Positions 25,500-33,515 of a stretch of DNA of 64,000 bases are shown here, piece by piece. The position numbers and the translations under genes were made by a program. The notes under the pieces were generated by a model. That model had not been told where the DNA came from and made no database searches. It was given only the letters and a program-made list of their open reading frames with translations. The stretch is from Pseudomonadota bacterium (GTDB taxonomy: Bacteria; Desulfobacterota; Desulfobacteria; Desulfobacterales; RPRI01), in contig JAHITX010000093.1 of assembly GCA_018817425.1 (NCBI GenBank), positions 30,283 to 94,282 of the forward strand. The letters run 5' to 3'. Positions within the stretch are counted from its first letter, which is position 1. Each line of letters opens with the position of its first letter.

Positions 25500-26513
25500 A
25501 TGAAAACATTATTTATTGGTTTAGGTTCCATCGGTCAGCGACATCTTAATAACCTATTTATGCTATTAGGAAAAGATGTCGAAGTCTTTGCATATCGCAA
25601 AACCCATCATAACAGGGTGTTTGTTGACGGAGAATCCCGTGAAGTGAAATCTTTACAGGAATATTACAACTATATTCCTGTTGATAGTTTTTACGATGGT
25701 CTGGATAAGAATCCTGAAGCTGTATTCATAACAAACCCCAGTTCAGAACATATAAACATGATGATCCCGGCAGCAGAAAAAGGCTGTCATATATTTGTTG
25801 AAAAACCTCTCTCCAATTCAATGGAGGGTGTTGATAAAATCGAAAGCCTGACTGAGTCCAAAGGGCTGTCTGTAATGGTGGGTTTCCAGACCCGTTTCAA
25901 TCCATGTTATAAAATTGTTAATAAAATATTGCGGCAGAATAAATTCGGCAAGGTTGTTTCAGCGCATTTTGAATGGGGTACTTATCTTCCCTCCCATCAT
26001 CCTTATGAGGATTATCGACAAAGCTATGCGGCCCGAAAAGATCTTGGCGGCGGGGTTGTTTTGGGCCTCATGCATGAGCTTGATATGATTTGCAGTTTTT
26101 GGGGACAACCGCAAAATATTTCAGTAATAGGAGGGCGTCTTGGCCTTTTTGAAATTGATGTTGAAGATACTGTGAGTGTTCTTATGGAATATCGCAAAGA
26201 AAATTATTCTTTTCCGGTATCTTTATTTCTTTCTTATGCGCAGACAAAAGAAAACCGCTGGTTTCGGATTCAGTTTGAAAAAGCCACTCTTTTTTGCAAC
26301 CTAACGGAAAGTAATTTGCGGATTTTCGGTCAGCTGGGGGAAATGATTGAGGAATATATTTTTCATGATTTTCAGCGTAATACGCTTTTTGTGGAAGAGT
26401 TGAAAGAATTTATTACTGCGATTAAAGATCGTCGTGACCCGCAGGTTACACTTTATGATGGTGTTGAAAGCCTGAAACTTGCATTAAAAATAAAGGCGAA
26501 TATTAATGAATAA
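25500..26513 (+). CDS. Gfo/Idh/MocA-family oxidoreductase
   Basis: A 337-residue NAD(P)-dependent sugar oxidoreductase. The Rossmann motif is FIGLGSIGQRHLNNL. The family signature is AVFITNPSSEHINMMIPAAE followed by HIFVEKPLS (EKP). The C-terminal sheet includes LGGGVVLGLMHELDMICSFW with the catalytic-region HELD. It overlaps the next gene by eight bases. It probably oxidises or reduces a sugar intermediate in the nonulosonate branch. Confidence 0.88.
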   Translation: MKTLFIGLGSIGQRHLNNLFMLLGKDVEVFAYRKTHHNRVFVDGESREVKSLQEYYNYIPVDSFYDGLDKNPEAVFITNPSSEHINMMIPAAEKGCHIFVEKPLSNSMEGVDKIESLTESKGLSVMVGFQTRFNPCYKIVNKILRQNKFGKVVSAHFEWGTYLPSHHPYEDYRQSYAARKDLGGGVVLGLMHELDMICSFWGQPQNISVIGGRLGLFEIDVEDTVSVLMEYRKENYSFPVSLFLSYAQTKENRWFRIQFEKATLFCNLTESNLRIFGQLGEMIEEYIFHDFQRNTLFVEELKEFITAIKDRRDPQVTLYDGVESLKLALKIKANINE

Positions 26514-27327
26514 CTTGCATAGACAGTTTGCTCTCAATGGTAAAATTGCGGTTATAACCGGAGGCGGGGGGCTTTTGGGTGCTCAGCATGCAGAAGCTAT
26601 TGCACAAGCCGGCGGTGTTCCGGTATTGTGGGATATCAGGGATAAGGAAATTAATCAAATATCCAAAAAAATTAAAAATATGTATAAAATTCCCTGTTCC
26701 GGTATGCAGATTGATATTACCGACCCTGCTGAGGTGGAAACCGGACTGAAACATATTTTGGATTCGTTTAAACGGATTGATATTCTGATAAATAATGCAT
26801 CTAATAATCCTAAAATATCCGGGCTGAATGCAAGCCGGATCGAAAACTTCTCTCTTGATTCCTGGATGGACGATCTCAATGTGGGCTTAACAGGTGCTTT
26901 TATTTGCAGTAAAGCAATCGGTTCATATATGGCAAGGCATCGGGGTGGGGTAATTTTAAATATATCTTCCGATTTGGGTGTTATCGCGCCTGATCAGAGA
27001 ATATACAGGAAAGAAGGACTTGCAGATGATGAGCAGCCCGTAAAACCGGTTACATATTCTGTTGTAAAACACGGTATTATCGGTCTGACAAAATATCTGG
27101 CAACATACTGGGCAGAAAAGAATATTAGGGTTAATTCCATATCTCCGGGAGGAGTTTATGATAATCAACCGGATGAATTTGTTCAAAAACTCATTAAAAG
27201 AATTCCGATCGGGCGAATGGCGAATGCTGATGAATATCGTGCCGCTATTGTTTTTTTGGTATCAGATGCGTCATCTTATATGACAGGAGGCAACCTGATT
27301 ATTGATGGGGGGAGAACTTGCTGGTAA
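26506..27327 (+). CDS. Short-chain dehydrogenase/reductase (PtmA-like)
   Basis: A classical SDR of 273 residues: IAVITGGGGLLGAQHAEAIA for NAD(P), INNASN, the serine in ILNISSDLGVIAPDQ, and the catalytic YSVVKHG (YxxxK), then NSISPGGVYDNQPDEF. The sequence around the active site resembles the flagellin-modification protein PtmA found in legionaminic-acid loci of Campylobacter. That supports a role in making or modifying a nonulosonate precursor. The comparison is by eye. Confidence 0.85.
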   Translation: MNNLHRQFALNGKIAVITGGGGLLGAQHAEAIAQAGGVPVLWDIRDKEINQISKKIKNMYKIPCSGMQIDITDPAEVETGLKHILDSFKRIDILINNASNNPKISGLNASRIENFSLDSWMDDLNVGLTGAFICSKAIGSYMARHRGGVILNISSDLGVIAPDQRIYRKEGLADDEQPVKPVTYSVVKHGIIGLTKYLATYWAEKNIRVNSISPGGVYDNQPDEFVQKLIKRIPIGRMANADEYRAAIVFLVSDASSYMTGGNLIIDGGRTCW

Positions 27328-27372
27328 CTAATCAAATTAATTTATTATTTGATATTACGGAATATTAAAATA

Positions 27373-28188
27373 ATGACCGAACCGGCATTTGTAAAAAGTA
27401 TCAGAAAGCTGTTTGTTCCGTATATGCTGCGTCCATTGGCCCTTTGCGGTATCCTGGCCTTGGATAATTATCGAAAATTAGCGGCATTCAAAGGCAAACA
27501 TAACGGGCGGCGATGTTTCATTATCGGTAACGGACCCAGTCTTGAAATCAAGGACCTTGAAAGATTAGAAAATGAAATAACATTTGCGTCGAACAAGATA
27601 TATCTTGCATTTGATCAGACACAATGGAGACCAACATATTATTCGGCAGTTGACAAGCTGATTATCAACCGGGAATATAAAAAATTAAATGAGCTGAATA
27701 AGATCACAACATTTTTTCCTTATTTTTTTCAAAAATATGATGTTCATTTTGACAATTCGATCTATTTCTATTTTATCCATAAAGAATTTTATCCAGATCT
27801 GCCGCTTTTTGGCATTAATCCTATTTACAGGCTGTTCAGTGGACATACGGTAACCTATATTTTATTGCAGCTTGCAGTTTATATGGGAATAAAAGAGATT
27901 TATCTTATAGGGGTCGATTATTGTTATAATATTTATCAGCAGGACTATAGTGATAATGAAAAGATTCTTGTATCCGACGGTACTGTATCCCATTTTCATC
28001 CGGAGTATGTAAAAAGCGGCGACAAAGTGTTTCAGCCGAATCTTCATTTGCATGAGAAAGCTTACATATCTGCCGGTCATGCGTTAGAAAAAAGCGGCGG
28101 CAGGATTTTCAATGCAACTCGGGGAGGTAAACTGGATCTGTTTCCCAGGGTTGATTTCGATAAGATAATTTATGCAGGTGGCAAGTAA
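27373..28188 (+). CDS. DUF115-family protein (Maf-like glycan transferase candidate)
   Basis: About 271 residues from ATG 27373; an upstream TTG at 27349 is possible. The DUF115 pattern is clear: CFIIGNGPSLEIKDLERLEN, TYYSAVDK, a GHTVTYILLQLAVYMG helix, IKEIYLIGVDYCYN and HEKAYISAGHALEKSGGRIF. The fold is related to GT42 sialyltransferases, and DUF115 also occurs in Maf proteins that place pseudaminic or legionaminic acid on flagellin. Together with the GT42-like gene at 17020 it is the second candidate nonulosonate transferase here. Confidence 0.82.
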   Translation: MTEPAFVKSIRKLFVPYMLRPLALCGILALDNYRKLAAFKGKHNGRRCFIIGNGPSLEIKDLERLENEITFASNKIYLAFDQTQWRPTYYSAVDKLIINREYKKLNELNKITTFFPYFFQKYDVHFDNSIYFYFIHKEFYPDLPLFGINPIYRLFSGHTVTYILLQLAVYMGIKEIYLIGVDYCYNIYQQDYSDNEKILVSDGTVSHFHPEYVKSGDKVFQPNLHLHEKAYISAGHALEKSGGRIFNATRGGKLDLFPRVDFDKIIYAGGK

Positions 28189-28194
28189 ATATCT

Positions 28195-29325
28195 ATGCCT
28201 GATAAAAAAATTTTAATAATCGGCGCCGGACCGGCAGGTTCAACTTCGGCAAGAATATTTGCTGAGGCAGGGTGGACGGTTGATATATTTGAAAAGCGCC
28301 ATCATATAGCTGGTAACTGCTACGATGAACTTGACGAAAACGGTGTACTTGTACACAGATACGGGCCGCACTATTTTCGTAGCAATCAGATCGAACTGTT
28401 AAAATGGCTCGGTAAATTTACCGACTGGATTCCCGGAAGATATTATGTGCGGGCCAAGGTCAAAAATGCCTTGATACCTGTGCCGATCAGCCTCGCAACC
28501 ATTACCGCTCTTAAAGGAAAAGCGTACTCTGCGGAAGCGTTCGAAAAATATCTTCAACACGAGCGTATTTCCTTTTCGAGCCCGCAAAACGCAGAAGAAC
28601 AGTGTTTGGCCCAGGTCGGGAGGGAACTGTACGAAACGCTCTTTAAAGGGTATACAAGCAAACAATGGGGCGTTGAACCCACAAAGTTGAGTCCTGACAT
28701 TACTGCGCGAATTCCGCTTAGATTTGATTGGGACGAAAGATATGCATCTGAAAAATATCAGGTAATGCCCAAAGATGGTTACACGGCAATGTTTCATAAA
28801 ATGCTTGAACATTCAAATATCAATGTTGAGTTAAATTCTTTGTTGTGTCCTTCGGATATAAAAAGAAGAAGAGAAGAATATGACTATACCTTTTACTCCG
28901 GGCCGGTCGATACCTTCTTTGATTTGAAACACGGCAAGCTGGGATATCGTTCATTAAGGTTCGAATGGCATTATTATAATGAAAGTTATGTACAGCCCTG
29001 TGTCCAGATAAATTATCCGAATGATTTTGAGTATACCCGCACCGTTGAAGCAAAACATGTTACGGCGCAAAAATGCGACGGAACGACGGTATCCCATGAA
29101 TACCCGCAAGCTGAAGGGGAACCATTTTATCCACTGCTGACTCGGGAAAATCTGGAGCGATATGCAAAATACCGGATTCTGGCCGATAAGGAATCAAATA
29201 GTGACCGGCCTATTATTTTTTTAGGCAGATTGGCGGAATTCAAATATTATAATATGGATCATGTCATTTTGTGGGCAATGGAAACGGCTAACCGCATTCT
29301 GAGGCATGAGCAGGGAAGGATTTGA
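28195..29325 (+). CDS. UDP-galactopyranose mutase (second copy)
   Basis: 376 residues with ILIIGAGPAGSTSARIFAEA, HHIAGNCYDELDENG, RYGPHYFRSNQIELLKWL, GYTSKQWGVEPTKLSPDITA and GRLAEFKYYNMDHVILWAM. This is the Glf fold, but it differs from the copy at 18741 (HYFRS in place of HIFHT), so the two are divergent paralogues rather than a recent duplication. The stop overlaps the start region of the galactofuranosyltransferase-like gene, which supports use of UDP-Galf by that enzyme. Confidence 0.9.
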   Translation: MPDKKILIIGAGPAGSTSARIFAEAGWTVDIFEKRHHIAGNCYDELDENGVLVHRYGPHYFRSNQIELLKWLGKFTDWIPGRYYVRAKVKNALIPVPISLATITALKGKAYSAEAFEKYLQHERISFSSPQNAEEQCLAQVGRELYETLFKGYTSKQWGVEPTKLSPDITARIPLRFDWDERYASEKYQVMPKDGYTAMFHKMLEHSNINVELNSLLCPSDIKRRREEYDYTFYSGPVDTFFDLKHGKLGYRSLRFEWHYYNESYVQPCVQINYPNDFEYTRTVEAKHVTAQKCDGTTVSHEYPQAEGEPFYPLLTRENLERYAKYRILADKESNSDRPIIFLGRLAEFKYYNMDHVILWAMETANRILRHEQGRI

Positions 29326-30332
29326 AAGCCATGCAATCAGAAGCAGGCGGACAAACTTCTAATCTGCTTGATCCGGCGGTGGTCGCAGCTGTTGTCGTTA
29401 CATATAACCGTTCAAAATTACTTGTGGATTGTCTTGATCATTTGTTAAAACAGAGCCGTCCTGTGGATCGAATCATTGTTGTCGATAATGGTTCGACGGA
29501 TGGAACCTGCGAAATTTTAAATCAAAAGGGGTTTTTGGCAAATCCTGTGCTTGACTATTTATCCCTTGGAAAGAATTACGGTAACTCCGGCGGTTTATTC
29601 AGAGGTATAAGTCATGCTTTAAATGAAAAACCCGACTGGATATGGGTGATGGATGATGATGCAAATCCTGACGGGTACGCTTTGCAGAGGATACTGGAAA
29701 ATGATGTTTTACAGAAAAATATCTATGGGTCTGCTGCAATCGGCTCCGGAAAAAGCATAAAAAAGCTCTGTTTTCCTGCTAAAACAGTGAATCGCCTTAA
29801 AAACAAATATATAGAACATCATGAAGAGCTGAATGACATTGAAGAAGTCGAATGGATACCATTTCTAGGGTTTTTTATCCACTCGGAAATGATTCGGCGG
29901 ATAGGCTTGCCTGATCCGGATTTGTTTATCCTAAATGATGATGTGGAGTATTCTGAGCGGGCCAAAAAATGCGGAGCTAATATCTACATTGTAAAAAGCA
30001 GTATTATTTATCATCCATACCAGCAGACCGTCTCACTGAATATATTGGGAAGAAAAGTATATTACCGTAGTATGCCACCTTGGAAAGCGTATTATGGAGC
30101 CCGCAACAAAGTTATCGTTGCGAAAAAATACTATGGAAAATTATTATGGCTTCAAACTATTCCAGGTATTTTTTTCAGATCACTATTGGGGTTTTTGTAC
30201 GAACCTAAATGCTTTTCGTTTTTTTTTGCTCATATCATCGGAATTTATGATGGATTGCGTGGAAATAAAGGAGTAAGATTTATGCCTGAAATCACAACTT
30301 CTCCCCCAACACATAAAACAAATGACTCATAG
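29322..30332 (+). CDS. GT2 galactofuranosyltransferase-like protein (GlfT type)
   Basis: A 336-residue GT-A enzyme with AAVVVTYNRSKLLVDCLDHL, IIVVDNGSTDGT, NYGNSGGLFRGISHALNEK and the WIWVMDDDANPDGYALQRIL metal motif. The family assignment is from its resemblance to Galf and rhamnosyl transferases and from its overlap with glf. The last 15 or so codons (from about 30288) are read antisense from a remnant of a methyltransferase gene. The native C-terminus has therefore been replaced. The start is TTG 29322 or ATG 29331. Confidence 0.85.
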   Translation: MKAMQSEAGGQTSNLLDPAVVAAVVVTYNRSKLLVDCLDHLLKQSRPVDRIIVVDNGSTDGTCEILNQKGFLANPVLDYLSLGKNYGNSGGLFRGISHALNEKPDWIWVMDDDANPDGYALQRILENDVLQKNIYGSAAIGSGKSIKKLCFPAKTVNRLKNKYIEHHEELNDIEEVEWIPFLGFFIHSEMIRRIGLPDPDLFILNDDVEYSERAKKCGANIYIVKSSIIYHPYQQTVSLNILGRKVYYRSMPPWKAYYGARNKVIVAKKYYGKLLWLQTIPGIFFRSLLGFLYEPKCFSFFFAHIIGIYDGLRGNKGVRFMPEITTSPPTHKTNDS

Positions 30333-30421
30333 GCAGTTTGAGAACTCCTTTCCTAAACAACATATCCCATTTACCTAATGCCTTCATCATACAGGCATTC
30401 TTATATACCTTTCCGGATTCA
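30288..30421 (-). pseudogene. Displaced 3' end of a methyltransferase gene
   Basis: On the minus strand this encodes MKALGKWDMLFRKGVLKL and then PMSHLFYVLGEKL. That is nearly identical to the end of the intact methyltransferase at 31720 (MKALGKWDMAFRRGVFKL, PMSHLFYVLGEK). Nucleotide similarity covers about 110 bp at an estimated 80-85% identity and fades out at the vapC stop codon. It mirrors the cysC remnant at 11381. Confidence 0.85.
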
Positions 30422-30859
30422 TTACATTGAAATTTCATGTATTATTAATCCTTCTTTCTTAGCCGCCTTATTTAGAGTTTTGTCAAAACATGAGAAAAAT
30501 ATTTCTATGCCGTTGCTTTGATCTTTCAATATCAGCGAAGATGCCAGATGAACAGCGTCATATCCTTTCAATTCATGCCTGAAAATTAATTCTCTGGTAT
30601 TTGAGATCAATATTTCGTTTGGTTTAATCCAACGAAAGTCATGCCAAATCCGCAAAAACTCTCCTTGAACAATCTCTATGTCGTATTTTGAACATCGTTT
30701 TTCTTTCCATGCACGTCTGAAGGCAGAAAATACTTCCGGATATGAAATTAATGAGGTAAAAGCCATATCCGTTTCATCTTTAAGCGAGCGTGAAATTTCG
30801 GCATATGGTTCGTCAAAAAACCATTTTACTATGCTGCTGCTGTCAAAATAGGAAATCAT
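30422..30859 (-). CDS. PIN-domain toxin (VapC-like)
   Basis: A 145-residue PIN nuclease with the expected acidic residues: YFDSSSIVKWFFDEP (D6), SYPEVFSAFRRA (E about 41) and KGYDAVHLASSLIL (D about 99). VapC toxins cleave tRNA or rRNA. It overlaps the upstream antitoxin gene by four bases. Directly beyond its stop codon is the methyltransferase 3' remnant, so it forms one edge of the islet. Confidence 0.9.
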   Translation of the reverse strand: MISYFDSSSIVKWFFDEPYAEISRSLKDETDMAFTSLISYPEVFSAFRRAWKEKRCSKYDIEIVQGEFLRIWHDFRWIKPNEILISNTRELIFRHELKGYDAVHLASSLILKDQSNGIEIFFSCFDKTLNKAAKKEGLIIHEISM

Positions 30860-31128
30860 TTACGATCCTGTGTAATTAAGTCGGAAACAGGCATATCAGG
30901 AATTTTGTTCTTAACACTCTTTATGAAGCCAATATTGCCATTGCCGCCCCCTAACACACCTTTATTTTTTAGGTTATTTAATAACATTTGTTCACTGGGG
31001 GTTACCAGCGGCTTAAGCTCTGCAACAGCTTTTCCGTGTCGCATGATTTTTATTATCTCCCCATTTTCCACTTTCTTAAGGATGATGCTGAGACTGTCTC
31101 TAAGTTCTTTAACGCCTACATTTTCCAT
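30856..31128 (-). CDS. Phd/YefM-type antitoxin
   Basis: 90 residues. ENVGVKELRDSLSIILKKVE and IIKIMRHGKAVAELKPL form the Phd/YefM DNA-binding fold; the C-terminal tail would cover the PIN toxin. A longer frame begins at 31425, but ATG 31128 has AGGAG about eight bases upstream and matches the family's N-terminus. It is divergent from the AbrB-type gene at 31277, with a shared 148 bp control region. Confidence 0.9.
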   Translation of the reverse strand: MENVGVKELRDSLSIILKKVENGEIIKIMRHGKAVAELKPLVTPSEQMLLNNLKNKGVLGGGNGNIGFIKSVKNKIPDMPVSDLITQDRK

Positions 31129-31276
31129 GGTTGAATACTCCTGATTATGTACATGTTTGATTTTGATAATAGCCATTATTTTAAATTGTGTCAAATAGTA
31201 TAAAATTATCTTTTGTTGACAGTAATAAATATTGCAATTAATAATAAGATTAACAGCATTTATGGAGAATGACAGC

Positions 31277-31522
31277 ATGATTACTGATAATGTGACGGTT
31301 TCAAACAGAGGATATATTATTCTACCTGCACGCATTCGAAAAGAGATGAATATAAAATCAGGCACAAAAATCCTGTTAAGCAGGGAAGATAATAAAATTA
31401 TTCTCCAGCCTGTTTCATCTTTCACGGAAAAACTGTCAGGATTAACAACAGGCAGTTTTGGAGAAAATGCGGGTGATATAAAAGAATATATAGATAAAGA
31501 AAGAAAAGACAGGTCAGTGTGA
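31277..31522 (+). CDS. AbrB/SpoVT-type antitoxin (VapB-like)
   Basis: 81 residues from ATG 31277, chosen because GGAG lies eight bases upstream; the frame extends to 31232 but without support. TVSNRGYIILPARIRKEMNI then SGTKILLSREDNKIILQPV is the swapped-hairpin AbrB domain. The tail (FGENAGDIKEYIDKER) should bind a PIN toxin. The toxin gene that overlaps its stop is broken, so this is a left-over antitoxin. Confidence 0.85.
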   Translation: MITDNVTVSNRGYIILPARIRKEMNIKSGTKILLSREDNKIILQPVSSFTEKLSGLTTGSFGENAGDIKEYIDKERKDRSV

Positions 31523-31706
31523 TAAAATCCACCTTTCTGGAAAAGTCTGTATCAGGCAAATGCATATTGGTGGATACAAATATTATCTTATATTTGAAAT
31601 AGTTATTGCATCAGGAATTATAAATAGCGTTGATCTTATAATATCCAATGATATTCATTTTAAAAAGGCTTTAACAGGAGACTTTGTTTTAACTTTTGAT
31701 GAATAA
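31519..31706 (+). pseudogene. Deleted VapC (PIN) gene
   Basis: It begins at GTG 31519, overlapping the antitoxin stop. It encodes KCILVDTNIILYLK, the PIN first strand with its aspartate, and then hits a stop. In another frame the last part reads DLIISNDIHFKKAL and ends at TAA 31706, which is the PIN C-terminus. The central half is deleted and frameshifted, so no active nuclease can be made. Confidence 0.8.
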
Positions 31707-31719
31707 CGTTTGATTATAA

Positions 31720-32517
31720 TCACTTCTCCCCCAGCACATAAAATAAATGACTCATAGGCAGCTTGAAAACTCCCCTCCTGAAAGCCATATCCCATTTGCC
31801 TAATGCCTTCATCCAGCCCGGATATATTCCTGTACTTACATATTCAATAAAAGGTACTTCCCAAACCGGTTTTTCTTTTGGTGGTTCTTCATTTTTACTT
31901 CCGAATCTTTTGTGAAGTCTTATGTCTCTTGGGCCGCTTGGGTCAGGCCATCCAGGGGTATCGATAGCGCCATATTCAATAACATTTATTCCGGTTTCTT
32001 TGAAAAGTTTTTTTACTTTAGTAATATGATTGTACTTTACTTGTCCATGTGTCCAAGGGAACCCGAATACTTTGTGAATTAGCCTGTGCCAGGGGTATCC
32101 GGGCTGAAAATTATTGCAGGTTACAAGAAGAATATATTTTTTTGAAATCCGTTTCATTTCAACAAGATATTTTGGCGGATTATCAATTTCTGTCCATGTG
32201 ACGAAATTCCAGGAAAGATCAAACTGGTTATCTTGAAAGTCTGTATTATAAACATCTATATTTGAAACCGGTTCAACTTTATTTTTTATTCCTATTTTTT
32301 CCCATCCATAAAGCATATCAGATTCGGGGTTCACGAGCGTCACCTTGCAACCAGCAAGTCCAAAACCTATTGAATACAAAGATCCTGCTGCTTTTGCACC
32401 ATGACTCGGCATTTCAAGTACGGTTTTTAAGTTAAATTGCTTTGCAAAGATTTTGTGCAGATTCAGCAGTACATATCTGTCGTAGGTTACCCCGAATACT
32501 TCTATTTCCTTTCCCAC
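31720..32517 (-). CDS. SAM-dependent methyltransferase
   Basis: About 265 residues from GTG 32517, two bases past the stop of the preceding epimerase gene and behind GGGGTGG. The long frame to 32571 overlaps that gene and is unlikely. It has a class I fold: LKTVLEMPSHGAKAAGSLYS (motif I region, without the usual GxGxG), DNQFDLSWNFVTWTEIDNPP and ISKKYILLVTC. It belongs to the minus-strand run epimerase-methyltransferase behind a radical SAM gene. The substrate is unknown. A copy of its last 110 bp lies at 30288. Confidence 0.8.
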   Translation of the reverse strand: MGKEIEVFGVTYDRYVLLNLHKIFAKQFNLKTVLEMPSHGAKAAGSLYSIGFGLAGCKVTLVNPESDMLYGWEKIGIKNKVEPVSNIDVYNTDFQDNQFDLSWNFVTWTEIDNPPKYLVEMKRISKKYILLVTCNNFQPGYPWHRLIHKVFGFPWTHGQVKYNHITKVKKLFKETGINVIEYGAIDTPGWPDPSGPRDIRLHKRFGSKNEEPPKEKPVWEVPFIEYVSTGIYPGWMKALGKWDMAFRRGVFKLPMSHLFYVLGEK

Positions 32518-32518
32518 T

Positions 32519-33505
32519 TTATATCCACCCCTTTTTTTTATACCAATCCACAGTATCTTTAATTCCATCATAAGGGCTTATTATAGGATTAAACCCCAGC
32601 TCTTTTTGTGCCTTTTCAATTGAAAAAACCCTGTCTGCCAAAGTAGATTCTATATTTTTTCTGGAAACCGGAGGTGTTTTCCCAAAAAGTGAAAATGTCT
32701 TTTCGGCAAATAAAGCTCCTGCTAATGCCAACCATTCCGGAATATACAATACAGTTTTACGAATACCCAGTGCTTGCTGAATAGTTTTACGTATGTTGTC
32801 AAACTCTTCGGATTGTGGATTTGTTATCAGATAAATTTCTCCCGGCATGCCTTTTTCTACTGCTGCCAGAATTCCTTCCACGGCATCTTCAACATGTATA
32901 AGCGGAGTCAGCTTGGCTTTTTTGCCAACTTTCGGGAACAACCCCTTTTTTGCCATGCGGATAAGTTTTAACATGTCTCTTTTATCGCCAGGGCCGTACA
33001 CCATAGAAAATCTTATTATGATAGCAGGCAGCTTTTCTTGCTTAAACATGCGCAGAACTTCTTTTTCAGCTTTTAATTTGCTTCTGCCATAAGGATGATG
33101 AGGGTAGCATTCGCTTTTTTCTGTTGCAGGAATATCCTGGCTTATTCCCATAGCGGCAACTGAGCTGCAATGCACGATCTTGTTAATACCTGCCGACAGA
33201 GCTGCTTTCATGATGTTTGAAGTTCCCCGTACATTTACTTCATCGAACATGGCTTCGCTTACTGTAAAATTATTCATATGACCTATTGTTGCCATATGAA
33301 TGAGGCAATCCATACCCTCGGTGATATAATATAGAGTCGCAGGGTCAGTAATGTCACCAGTAACATATTCAACATCAAAATCTTTCAGGGCATCGGTATT
33401 ACTTCCTTTTCGAATAAGACATCTGCAGGTATGGCCAAGAGAAGTCAATTTTCGAATAAGATAAGGTCCTATAAAACCGGTTGTACCGGTTATTAAATAT
33501 CGCAC
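32519..33505 (-). CDS. NAD-dependent epimerase/dehydratase
   Basis: A 328-residue extended SDR: YLITGTTGFIGPYLIRKLTS (NAD), the CLIHMATIGHMNNF segment, the VHCSSVAAMG serine and HPYGRSKLKAE with YxxxK. The YGRSK and PLIHVEDAVEGILAAVEKG stretches are typical of nucleotide-sugar or steroid-like epimerases/reductases. It lies between a radical SAM gene and a methyltransferase on the same strand. The substrate cannot be assigned. Confidence 0.85.
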   Translation of the reverse strand: MRYLITGTTGFIGPYLIRKLTSLGHTCRCLIRKGSNTDALKDFDVEYVTGDITDPATLYYITEGMDCLIHMATIGHMNNFTVSEAMFDEVNVRGTSNIMKAALSAGINKIVHCSSVAAMGISQDIPATEKSECYPHHPYGRSKLKAEKEVLRMFKQEKLPAIIIRFSMVYGPGDKRDMLKLIRMAKKGLFPKVGKKAKLTPLIHVEDAVEGILAAVEKGMPGEIYLITNPQSEEFDNIRKTIQQALGIRKTVLYIPEWLALAGALFAEKTFSLFGKTPPVSRKNIESTLADRVFSIEKAQKELGFNPIISPYDGIKDTVDWYKKKGWI

Positions 33506-33515
33506 ATCAAGCCTT

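Noticed and set aside
30905..31144. Plus-strand frame opposite the Phd antitoxin
   Set aside because: Antisense shadow of a well-supported antitoxin gene.
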